NCBI GenBank assembly: GCA_900549405.1
Contig: URNZ01000050.1
Span: forward strand, 1-14,477
From: an uncultured Eubacteriales bacterium
Lineage (GTDB): Bacteria; Bacillota; Clostridia; Oscillospirales; Oscillospiraceae
Direction: 5' to 3'
Length of the DNA stretch: 14,477 bases
The notes beneath the pieces are model-generated. The model was not told the origin of the DNA. It made no database searches and was given only the letters and a program-made list of their open reading frames with translations. The position numbers were made by a program, and so were the translations under genes. Positions 1 through 5,659 of this stretch are shown here, in pieces. How positions within the stretch are numbered: position 1 is the stretch's first letter; each line of letters starts with the position of its first letter.

Positions 1-703
1 CCCCCCTGGGGGCGAACTCGATGCGGGAGAAGTGGCTGTGGAAGCGACTTGCCCGCTCCTCCCCCAGGGCCGAGGCCACTTTATCCAGCATCCGGGCAAA
101 GACCTCCGCCCCGTCGTCCGCTCCCAGGGACCTGGCATATAAATGGCCGAAGTCGATGCAGGGGAGCAGCCGCCCGTCTATCTGGCACAGCTCCAGCACC
201 TCGTCCAGGTCGCCCAATTGATTGATCTTGCCCATGGTCTCCGGGCACAGGGTGACGTCCCCAAAGCCCTGGTCGTCGCAGGCGGCCATGGCCTGGTGCA
301 GCGTCTCTTTGGCGATGTCCAATGCCTGCCGCCGGGTGCGTTTGAGCAGGGCCCCGGTGTGGATGACCACCCGGGTGGCCCCCATCCACCGGGCAGCCAG
401 GCAGCTGGTGGTGATATAGCCCACCGTCTTACGCCGCATCTCCGGGTCCGGGTTGGACAGGCTGATGAAATAGGGGGCGTGGAGGGACAGGGCGATGCCC
501 GCCTGTCTTGCCCGCTCCCCCAGCTTCTCCGCCGTGGTCTGGCCCACGTGGACCCCCTTGCCGCACTGGTATTCATAGCAGTCCAGGCCAAGCCCGGCGA
601 TCCAGGCCGGGGCGTCTAAAGAGGACTTATACTGCCGGGAAAAGGCGATGGCGTTGCCCGCCGGGCCGAACCGGGCCTCCATGTTATGGTTCTCCCCGCT
701 CAT
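1..703 (-). CDS. Endonuclease IV-like TIM-barrel protein (Nfo family), C-terminus missing
   Basis: The first 234 residues are present; the gene runs off the left edge. The family consists of metal-dependent TIM barrels that cut DNA at abasic sites. Metal-ligand candidates are visible in order: H75 in LSLHAPYF, H115 in VVIHTG, E155 in CPETMGK, D184 and H187 in IDFGH, and H222 in FHSHFSR. Classical endonuclease IV has HxND where this protein has HSHF, so it may be a divergent paralog rather than the housekeeping enzyme. The ATG at 703-701 is chosen because GGAGG (716-712) lies 8 bases upstream; it overlaps the yqeG stop as ATGA, so the two genes are very probably translationally coupled. An internal Met at codon 8 is a weaker alternative. 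Family assignment is firm; exact substrate is not. Confidence 0.8.
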   Translation of the reverse strand, partial: MSGENHNMEARFGPAGNAIAFSRQYKSSLDAPAWIAGLGLDCYEYQCGKGVHVGQTTAEKLGERARQAGIALSLHAPYFISLSNPDPEMRRKTVGYITTSCLAARWMGATRVVIHTGALLKRTRRQALDIAKETLHQAMAACDDQGFGDVTLCPETMGKINQLGDLDEVLELCQIDGRLLPCIDFGHLYARSLGADDGAEVFARMLDKVASALGEERASRFHSHFSRIEFAPRG

Positions 704-1206
704 ACAAAGGGCCTCCACCGGCCCAGCAGGCGGAAGGGGGTCTCCACGGCGTATCGAATGTAGCGCCCCGGGTTGCCCGCCAGCCGGATGGGCTTGACCA
801 GCAGGGGGGTCACGCCGGAGCGGTTGGCCCCCAGCACGTCGGTAAAGATCTGGTCGCCCACCATCACCGTCTGGTCCGGGGTGACGCCCATGCGCTCCAT
901 GGCCCGGAAAAAGCCCTCCCGCTTGGGCTTGCCCGCGTGGCCGATGCAGGGGATGTCCAGCTTTTGGGCAAAGCCGTGGAGCCGCCCCGGCTTGCGGCTG
1001 TTGGACAGCAGGAACAGGGTGATGCCCTCCGCCGCCAGGGCGTCTTTCCAGGTCCTAACGGCCCGGGTGGGCTCGGTCTCTTTATAGGGGACCAGGGTGT
1101 TGTCCAGGTCGGCCAGCACCAGGCGCACGCCCTTTTCGGCCAGGGCCTTGGGGGATATTTGGGTCACGGCGGGATACACCCCCCGGGGGATGAGAGAAAA
1201 GGGCAC
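700..1206 (-). CDS. yqeG: YqeG-family HAD-IIIA phosphatase
   Basis: This is a HAD-superfamily phosphatase of 168 residues, the usual YqeG size. Motif I is DLDNTLVPY (nucleophile D33, acid/base D35), motif II is the SNS around S68, the motif III lysine is in the GKPK stretch (K93 or K95), and motif IV is GDQIFTD (D118, D123). The start is taken as GTG at 1206-1204, because AAGGAGG (1221-1215) sits 8 bases upstream and the protein then begins VPFSLIPRG, as expected for the family. A longer reading from ATG 1377 is open but would begin upstream of the promoter at 1329-1357. The substrate is unknown; the family is related to mitochondrial phosphatidylglycerophosphate phosphatases. It heads a two-gene unit with the endonuclease IV-like gene. 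Confidence 0.9.
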   Translation of the reverse strand: MPFSLIPRGVYPAVTQISPKALAEKGVRLVLADLDNTLVPYKETEPTRAVRTWKDALAAEGITLFLLSNSRKPGRLHGFAQKLDIPCIGHAGKPKREGFFRAMERMGVTPDQTVMVGDQIFTDVLGANRSGVTPLLVKPIRLAGNPGRYIRYAVETPFRLLGRWRPFV

Positions 1207-1328
1207 AGGCGGTCCCTCCTTATAGAATAGAATGTCTTTCGGTTCTGGCGATTCTAATTTTGGGCGGACGGGCATAGGATACTCTTGCAAAACGCCCGGC
1301 TGCCGCAGGCCGGTTTTAACAGGTGGAT

Positions 1329-1357
1329 AGTATATCACATCCGCCCAATTTGGACAA
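1329..1357 (-). promoter_or_regulatory. Sigma-A-type promoter for yqeG and the downstream nuclease-like gene
   Basis: Read on the minus strand: -35 TTGTCC (1357-1352), a 17-base spacer, -10 TATACT (1334-1329, 5 of 6 consensus). The predicted start near 1322 gives a leader of about 115 bases before the GTG at 1206. The promoter lies just upstream of the divergent gene that starts at 1371, so its -35 is next to that gene's ribosome site. Confidence 0.7.
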
Positions 1358-1370
1358 GGGGGAGCCGCCC

Positions 1371-2216
1371 ATGGCAAAAGACATCTTTCTCATTCCCATC
1401 CCGCCCCAGCAGCTGCGGAGCATCCAAGGCTGGAACGCCCAGCCCGCCCACCTGGCCTATCGGGTGGGCCAGGGGCCCCATCTGTTCCGGGCCGGAGGCT
1501 CCGTCCCCCTCCGGGGCGGGGTGATGGTGGTGGACGGCCAGGGGTACGACGGCACTGGCCCCATCGGCCCCTTCTGCCAGGAGGTGGTCAGTGAGTGCTC
1601 CGTCCGGGGCTTTTCCGGGGCGGTGCTGGACTTTGACCGCCGCCTGCCCCCTCTGGAGCAGCTGGCGGGGCAGCTGGACCGGCTGTTTGCCCAGCGGGGG
1701 TTGCAGCTCTATGTGCCGGAGACCTTTGGCCACTGCGTCGCCCATGGCCGGGTGATCCTCTCCTCCGCCCTGTCCGGGGGCAGCCTGGCCCAGCGGCTGG
1801 AGGAGGCCGCCGAGCGCTTTGGCCGGGACCGCATCGCCCTGTCGTTAGAGCGCAGCGCGGAGGACTTCTCCCTCCCCTCCCCCACGGGCAGCGGCGCCCC
1901 CCTCACCCGGCAGCAGCTGCGCCAGCAGATGGACACCCTGCGCCCCGCCGTCTTCTTCTCCCGGGAGCTGTGCGCCCGGTACTATACCTATATGAACCGG
2001 GACACCGGGGCCCACTTCGTCCTCTTTGACGACGGGGACACCATGCTCCGCAAGGTGGAGGTGGCCCGCCAGGCGGGGGTGTCCGTCTTCCTGGCCCCCT
2101 ATGAGGACATCCGGGACTGCGCCGGGCCGTTAGGGCTGCTGCCCCACCCGGCGCAAAAAAGAGGGCCCCGGACAGTTGACGCTGTCCCCGCCGGGGAGTA
2201 CAATAAACCCTGCTGA
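1371..2216 (+). CDS. Uncharacterised 281-residue protein, possibly a TIM-barrel / GH18-like fold
   Basis: I do not recognise this protein. It has no signal peptide and no membrane segment, so it is probably cytoplasmic (or deposited in a spore). The ATG at 1371 follows AAGGGGG (1356-1362) by 8 bases. Residues 78-90 contain a GFSGAVLDFD strand that resembles the beta-4 strand of GH18 barrels, where the catalytic DxxDxDxE normally lies, but the final Glu is absent. Alternating hydrophobic strands and helices (LQLYVPE 111-117, RVILSSAL 127-134, RIALSLE 154-160, AHFVLFDDGD 214-223, VSVFLAPYEDI 237-247) suggest an alpha/beta barrel. This fold is my inference. The last codons overlap the promoter of the next gene. 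Confidence 0.75.
   Translation: MAKDIFLIPIPPQQLRSIQGWNAQPAHLAYRVGQGPHLFRAGGSVPLRGGVMVVDGQGYDGTGPIGPFCQEVVSECSVRGFSGAVLDFDRRLPPLEQLAGQLDRLFAQRGLQLYVPETFGHCVAHGRVILSSALSGGSLAQRLEEAAERFGRDRIALSLERSAEDFSLPSPTGSGAPLTRQQLRQQMDTLRPAVFFSRELCARYYTYMNRDTGAHFVLFDDGDTMLRKVEVARQAGVSVFLAPYEDIRDCAGPLGLLPHPAQKRGPRTVDAVPAGEYNKPC
2176..2204 (+). promoter_or_regulatory. Sigma-A-type promoter for the Dabb gene, inside the upstream coding end
   Basis: The -35 is TTGACG (2176-2181) and the -10 is TACAAT (2199-2204), each 5 of 6 consensus, with a 17-base spacer. The predicted start near 2211 leaves about 30 bases before the ATG at 2243. The whole promoter lies within the last 14 codons of the preceding gene. Confidence 0.7.
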
Positions 2217-2242
2217 ACATTATACTAAGGAGGGTCCCATTT

Positions 2243-2542
2243 ATGGTCCGTCATATCGTATCCTGGAACTTCAAGCCCGAGCTCACCCCCCAGCAGCGCC
2301 AGGCCATCGGCCAGGAGGTGGTGGAGAAGCTCACCGCCCTGAAGGGCAAGGTCCCCGTGCTGAAGGACATCAGCGTCTTCTGCCCCCCCATGGACAGCAG
2401 TAGCTGTGACCTGGTCCTCTATTCCGAGGTGGAGCAGGAGTCTGACCTGCCCCTGTATCAGAACCACCCGGAGCACCAGGCCATTCTGCCCCTGATCCGG
2501 GACAACTTCTGTGACCGCCGCTGCTGCGACATCCAGGGTTAA
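2243..2542 (+). CDS. Dabb (stress-responsive alpha/beta barrel) domain protein
   Basis: A single-domain protein of 99 residues, the normal length for a Dabb (dimeric alpha/beta barrel) protein. It shows the expected order: an N-terminal VRHIVSWNFK strand, a helix over roughly residues 15-32, and a CDLVLYSEVE strand followed by YQNHPEHQ at about residues 72-79, the family's recurrent YxxHPEH motif. Members are small cytoplasmic proteins, sometimes induced by stress; most have no assigned substrate. The ATG at 2243 is preceded by AAGGAGGG (2227-2234) with 8 bases between. It has its own promoter at 2176-2204 and is followed by a GC-rich hairpin at 2561-2589, so it is probably transcribed alone. 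Confidence 0.88.
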   Translation: MVRHIVSWNFKPELTPQQRQAIGQEVVEKLTALKGKVPVLKDISVFCPPMDSSSCDLVLYSEVEQESDLPLYQNHPEHQAILPLIRDNFCDRRCCDIQG

Positions 2543-2560
2543 ATCTGCCTGTTCTCCTCC

Positions 2561-2589
2561 CCCCGCCGGGGTCCTGTTTCCCGGCGGGG
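2561..2589 (+). terminator. Perfect GC-rich hairpin after the Dabb gene, without a T tract
   Basis: The arms CCCCGCCGGG (2561-2570) and CCCGGCGGGG (2580-2589) pair perfectly over 10 bases with a 9-base loop, 19 bases after the Dabb stop. No run of T follows on the plus strand, so it is not a canonical intrinsic terminator. It may stop polymerase less efficiently or protect the 3' end. Confidence 0.45.
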
Positions 2590-2611
2590 AGAGCGGGGGG
2601 TTGGCCCCGAG

Positions 2612-2626
2612 TTTCATGTCATGAAA
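2612..2626. promoter_or_regulatory. 15-base palindrome and AT-rich tract upstream of the tRNA promoter
   Basis: TTTCATG and CATGAAA flank a single T at 2619. The bases from 2624 to about 2650 are very A/T-rich and lie directly upstream of the -35 of the tRNA promoter, where an UP element would sit. A role as a protein-binding site or UP element is inference. Confidence 0.35.
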
Positions 2627-2654
2627 AAATTTTTGAGAAATTTGAAAATAACGC

Positions 2655-2682
2655 TTGACATTTCCCGAATACCTGCTATAAT
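2655..2682 (+). promoter_or_regulatory. Consensus promoter of tRNA-Gln
   Basis: The -35 TTGACA (2655-2660) and -10 TATAAT (2677-2682) both match the sigma-A consensus at every base, with a 16-base spacer. The predicted start near 2689 leaves a leader of about 35 bases before the tRNA at 2724. Confidence 0.9.
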
Positions 2683-2723
2683 CAGTCATGTTCCTGCGGC
2701 GAACCACTTCGCCAGACGGACAT

Positions 2724-2797
2724 AGCGGGATTGTGTAAGGGTAGCACGACAGACTCTGACTCTGTTTGTGAGGGTTCGAATCCTTCTCCCGCTGCCA
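2724..2797 (+). tRNA. tRNA-Gln, anticodon CTG, CCA encoded
   Basis: The cloverleaf folds completely. The acceptor stem is AGCGGGA with TCCCGCT (7 bp). The D stem is GTGT with GCAC. The anticodon stem is ACAGA with TCTGT around the loop CTCTGAC, giving anticodon CTG, which reads CAG (Gln). The T arm is GAGGG-TTCGAAT-CCTTC. The discriminator base is G at 2794 and CCA is encoded at 2795-2797. It has its own consensus promoter and terminator, so it is a single-gene transcript. Confidence 0.95.
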
Positions 2798-2799
2798 TG

Positions 2800-2838
2800 A
2801 AAACCACCACTCATCCGAGTGGTGGTTTTTCTTTGTTT
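2800..2838 (+). terminator. Intrinsic terminator of tRNA-Gln
   Basis: A perfect 13-bp stem (2800-2812 with 2817-2829) closes an ATCC tetraloop and is followed by a T-rich tail. It begins 2 bases after the encoded CCA. Confidence 0.93.
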
Positions 2839-2856
2839 GTGTGTGGAAATTTTTCT

Positions 2857-2892
2857 ATTGATGTATCAATTCATGCAACAAAACCGGTTTTG
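2857..2892. promoter_or_regulatory. Two perfect palindromes upstream of the DUF4417-type gene
   Basis: ATTGATGTATCAAT (2857-2870) is a perfect 6+6 inverted repeat with a 2-base centre. CAAAACCGGTTTTG (2879-2892) is a perfect 14-base palindrome. They are 8 bases apart, in the space between the tRNA terminator and the gene at 2943, where a promoter or operator would be. I see no good -35/-10 pair here. Operator function is inference. Confidence 0.4.
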
Positions 2893-2942
2893 CGCCTTCT
2901 GTACAAAGGGACTTGTTCCCCATCATAACAGAAGGGTTCTCT

Positions 2943-4301
2943 ATGACGGAAGAAAACTATAACTATCGCACCAGCCAGACCATGCTCCGCAACCAGTTCC
3001 CTGGCAAGGGGAAATTGCAGATTCCCGTCATTCCAAAGTTCCAGCCGAAAGATGACGACTTCGATGATCTTTTGCTGATTGGGTTTGACAAGACAAAATC
3101 GACAGGCCAGCGCCACCTTGACCGCATGGTACACTTTTTTCTCTATGACTATCGCTTTGAGCAGGTCTGGAAAACGCCGGATGTCGGCCTGGAGCGGCTC
3201 TCCCGCTACCGTGCCGTGCTGTCGCCGGATTTCAGTATGTATCTTGAAATGGCTCCGGTGATGCAGCTTTATAACGTATTCCGTAACCGCTGGTGCGGCG
3301 CATATTGGGCCAGCAAGGGCATCCGTGTCGTTCCAACAGTCAACTGGGGCGACGAGTCCACCTTTGACTTCTGCTTTGACGGCATCGAAAAGGGCAGCGT
3401 GGTGGCTGTCTCCACCTACATGGCCTCTGCCCACGACAACCGCTGTGACCAGAAGGAGTGGTTCATGGCAGGCTACAACGAAATGCTCCGGCGCATCGAA
3501 CCTGAAAAGATCATCTGCTACCACACCCCCTTCCCCGAGATGCAGGGCGATATTGTCTATGTGGACTATGAACTCAGCTCGTGGAAGTACATGAACGACG
3601 AAAAAATTTTCTCTGACTATGATGTAAATTCTTATAAAATTGGTGGAAACTTCCACGCTATTTGTGATACAATGGAACCGTATCTCCTGGGAGGTGCGGC
3701 CAAAGGCGGCGGAAGCGCTTATGGTGGAGAGTGGCGGCCATCTAAAGAAGATGATAAACGTTTTGTCGGTTCTCCAGGAAGTATCAATCGAACCGTAGAT
3801 GCCCACGGAAATTTAAGAGAAACAAAAATAGGCGAAGACGGAAGAGCCATAAGAGAACGCCACTATTCTACTCACGGTAATCCCAAAAAACATTCTGTTC
3901 CACATGACCATGAAATTACTTGGAATGAAAATCGTCTCATTTGGGGACCGGTTCAGAATTATTGGGACGATAATTTTCCCGATTTCAAATCCTATTGGAG
4001 GCATGACATGGAGTACAATATTCTTACTTCCAAAAATTCTTTGGAGGATAACCGTTTCAAATCCATCAGTGACTTCAAATGGTGTATGTACTGCGGCGGC
4101 GAAGTCGAATTGGTTTGGCAAGATATTCACTTCGGCATTGTTGCTACAAACGCAGACAGAAGCATCTCTATCTATCTGTGGAATCAGCCGGAAACGGAAC
4201 AGATATTCCGAACCGCTGACGAGGCCCTGAACTACATGGTCGGCCCTGACCGCCTGCGGGACGTCATCACGAAAGTGACCGTGCTGGACCGGACGATCTG
4301 A
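2943..4301 (+). CDS. DUF4417-type protein with a fused C-terminal domain
   Basis: A 452-residue protein of unknown function with three visible parts. Residues about 25-240 match DUF4417 (GIRVVPTVNWGDEST, FDFCFDGIEKGSVVAVST, LSPDFSMY). Residues about 250-350 are a Gly-rich link, then the conserved THGNPKKHSVPHDHE stretch, His-rich and possibly metal-binding; DUF4417 proteins often carry such a tail. Residues 356-452 (MEYNIL to the end) look like a separate small domain. The ATG at 2943 follows GAAGGG (2931-2936) by 6 bases; a TTG at 2913 is a weaker alternative. Codons are visibly more A/T-rich than the neighbours, most clearly from about 3600 to 4200, which suggests transfer. DUF4417 genes are often phage- or mobile-associated (family knowledge). 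The gene stands alone between two terminators. Confidence 0.85.
   Translation: MTEENYNYRTSQTMLRNQFPGKGKLQIPVIPKFQPKDDDFDDLLLIGFDKTKSTGQRHLDRMVHFFLYDYRFEQVWKTPDVGLERLSRYRAVLSPDFSMYLEMAPVMQLYNVFRNRWCGAYWASKGIRVVPTVNWGDESTFDFCFDGIEKGSVVAVSTYMASAHDNRCDQKEWFMAGYNEMLRRIEPEKIICYHTPFPEMQGDIVYVDYELSSWKYMNDEKIFSDYDVNSYKIGGNFHAICDTMEPYLLGGAAKGGGSAYGGEWRPSKEDDKRFVGSPGSINRTVDAHGNLRETKIGEDGRAIRERHYSTHGNPKKHSVPHDHEITWNENRLIWGPVQNYWDDNFPDFKSYWRHDMEYNILTSKNSLEDNRFKSISDFKWCMYCGGEVELVWQDIHFGIVATNADRSISIYLWNQPETEQIFRTADEALNYMVGPDRLRDVITKVTVLDRTI
3997..4010 (+). promoter_or_regulatory. Internal Shine-Dalgarno and in-frame ATG within the DUF4417-type gene
   Basis: GGAGG at 3997-4001 is followed after 6 bases by ATG at 4008-4010, in frame with the gene (codon 356). 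Initiation here would give a separate 97-residue protein, 4008-4301, matching the C-terminal domain exactly. It is either an active internal start or a relic of two genes that have merged. Confidence 0.55.
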
Positions 4302-4352
4302 AAAACACTGCCGCTCCGCTGTTCTGAAAAGAATGCGGAGCGGCGGTGTTTT
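4302..4352. terminator. Bidirectional intrinsic terminator between converging genes
   Basis: Arms of 18 bases (4302-4319 and 4335-4352), paired throughout with one G-T wobble, enclose a 15-base loop. T-rich tails occur on both strands (GTGTTTTATGTTTT on plus, GTGTTTTTC on minus). It serves the plus-strand DUF4417-type gene ending at 4301 and the minus-strand PLP enzyme ending at 4361. Confidence 0.92.
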
Positions 4353-4360
4353 ATGTTTTA

Positions 4361-5542
4361 TTACAGCCGATTCAGGGCCTGGGCGATGCGCTCCAGGGCC
4401 TGGGTGAGCTGCTGCCTGGGGCAGGCGAAGTTCAGCCGCTGGAAGCCGTCCCCCTCGCCGTTGGGGCCGAACTTGGCCCCGTCGTCCGTGGCCACCCGGG
4501 CCTTATGGCACATAAAGTCCCACAGCTGCGCCTGGTCCATGCCATAGTCCCGAAAGTCCAGCCAGGCCAGATAGGTGGCCTCCGGCGGACGATACTTCAC
4601 CCGGGGCATTCTTTGGGCGATAAATTCCCCAATGTATTGGGCGTTGCCCCGGAGATAGACCAGCAGCTGCTCCAGCCAGTCCTCCCCCTGGTCATAGGCG
4701 GCGATCTGGGCCGCCGCCCCAAAGTTGCCCGGCCACAGGTAATAAGGGGCCAGCTTCTCCTGAAAGGCCGCCCGGATCTGGTCGTTGGGGATGATGATGT
4801 CAGACACCAGCAGCCCCGCCAGGTTGAACGTCTTGGAGGGGGAGGTGCAGATGATGCACCGCTGGACCAGCTCCTCCTCCAGGGTGCCATAGGCCACGAA
4901 CTGCCCATCCAGGATCAGGTCCCCGTGGATCTCGTCCACGGCCAGCATCACGCCGTGTTCCAGACAGATGCGGCCCACCCGCTCCAGCTCTTCCCGGGTC
5001 CAGCAGCGGCCCACCGGGTTGTGGGGGCTGCACAGGATCATGAACTTGGTCCTGGGGTCCCGGGCCAGGCGCTCCAGAGCGCCAAAGTCCATCTCATACC
5101 GGCCCTCCCGCTCCACCAGGGGGTCAAAAGCGATCTCCCGCCCGGTGCGGCGGATGTAGTCGTAATAGGGATAGTACACCGGGGACTGGACGATCACCCG
5201 GTCCCCAGGCTGGGTATACAGCTCGATGCCGCACACCAGGGCCATGTTCACCCCGGGGGTATAGAGGACCCAGTCGGGTCGGATGTCCCAGCCGTTGCGG
5301 CGCTTCTGCCAGTCCACGCAGGCCTGAAGATAGTCCGGGGAGGGATAGGCATAGCCATAGGTCCCGTGCTCCGCCCGGCTCCGGATGGCCTGGGCCACGG
5401 CGGGGGCCGTTTCAAAGTCCATGTCCGCGATGCCCATGGGGATGACGTCGTCTGCGCCGAACATCTGCCGCCGCAGCTGGGGGGACCACTTGATGGAGAT
5501 CTCCCGGGTGCGGTCAATGGGCCGGTCAAAGTTGTATTCCAT
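4361..5542 (-). CDS. MalY/PatB-type PLP-dependent aminotransferase or cystathionine beta-lyase
   Basis: A 393-residue fold-type I PLP enzyme, complete for the MalY/PatB family. Residues visible: SPHNP with N175, DEIH with D203 contacting the pyridine nitrogen, the Schiff-base lysine K237 in SPSKTFN, and a substrate-carboxylate arginine near R369 in RLNFACPR. Family members cleave C-S bonds (cystathionine, cysteine) or act as aminotransferases; the sequence does not decide between them. It is cytoplasmic. The ATG at 5542 follows an AGGGAAGGAT site (5560-5551) by 8 bases. It diverges from the XRE-cupin regulator, and its promoter overlaps the inverted repeats at 5600-5620, so it is probably controlled by that regulator. 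Confidence 0.9.
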   Translation of the reverse strand: MEYNFDRPIDRTREISIKWSPQLRRQMFGADDVIPMGIADMDFETAPAVAQAIRSRAEHGTYGYAYPSPDYLQACVDWQKRRNGWDIRPDWVLYTPGVNMALVCGIELYTQPGDRVIVQSPVYYPYYDYIRRTGREIAFDPLVEREGRYEMDFGALERLARDPRTKFMILCSPHNPVGRCWTREELERVGRICLEHGVMLAVDEIHGDLILDGQFVAYGTLEEELVQRCIICTSPSKTFNLAGLLVSDIIIPNDQIRAAFQEKLAPYYLWPGNFGAAAQIAAYDQGEDWLEQLLVYLRGNAQYIGEFIAQRMPRVKYRPPEATYLAWLDFRDYGMDQAQLWDFMCHKARVATDDGAKFGPNGEGDGFQRLNFACPRQQLTQALERIAQALNRL

Positions 5543-5593
5543 GGTGACACATCCTTCCCTTTTCTCTTGTTGTGTGATATAATGCAGTTAAGC

Positions 5594-5622
5594 GTTCAAT
5601 ATATCGCTCTGTTCGATATAAT
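5594..5622. promoter_or_regulatory. Operator-like repeats in the divergent promoter region
   Basis: TATATCG (5600-5606) and CGATATA (5614-5620) form a perfect 7-base inverted repeat with a 7-base gap. The same bases can be read as a 17-base-period direct repeat, GTTCAATATA and GTTCGATATA (5594 and 5611). GATATAAT also occurs at 5576-5583 and 5615-5622. The repeats cover the predicted start site of the PLP enzyme, where a repressor would bind. Binding by the adjacent XRE-cupin protein is inference. Confidence 0.5.
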
Positions 5623-5649
5623 AATATGACTTGTTTATTAAAATGTCAA
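5621..5649 (-). promoter_or_regulatory. Strong promoter of the PLP enzyme
   Basis: Read on the minus strand: -35 TTGACA (5649-5644, perfect), 17-base spacer, -10 TATTAT (5626-5621, 5 of 6). The start is predicted near 5614, within the operator-like repeats, giving a leader of about 70 bases. The -35 lies just upstream of the divergent regulator's ribosome site. Confidence 0.8.
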
Positions 5650-5659
5650 TAGTGGAGGA

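Larger units (their letters stand above)
2543..2942. other. 400-base stretch without protein gene around tRNA-Gln
   Basis: This stretch contains, in order, the GC-rich hairpin (2561-2589), the palindrome at 2612-2626 with an AT-rich tract, the consensus promoter (2655-2682), tRNA-Gln (2724-2797), its terminator (2800-2838) and the palindromes at 2857-2892. No repeat of the tRNA 3' end was seen after the DUF4417-type gene, so there is no visible attachment-site pair. Confidence 0.8.

Noticed and set aside
1289..1317. Inverted repeat CCGGC/GCCGG flanked by AAAA and TTTT in the yqeG leader
   Set aside because: The arms need a 3-base bulge and only four T follow, so it is too weak to call a terminator or attenuator.
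2780..4360. Integrative element with attachment sites at tRNA-Gln
   Set aside because: No copy of the tRNA 3' end is seen after the DUF4417-type gene and there is no integrase in the window.
4346..5629. Plus-strand open frame opposite the PLP enzyme
   Set aside because: Antisense shadow without motifs; the minus-strand frame has complete PLP motifs and a promoter.
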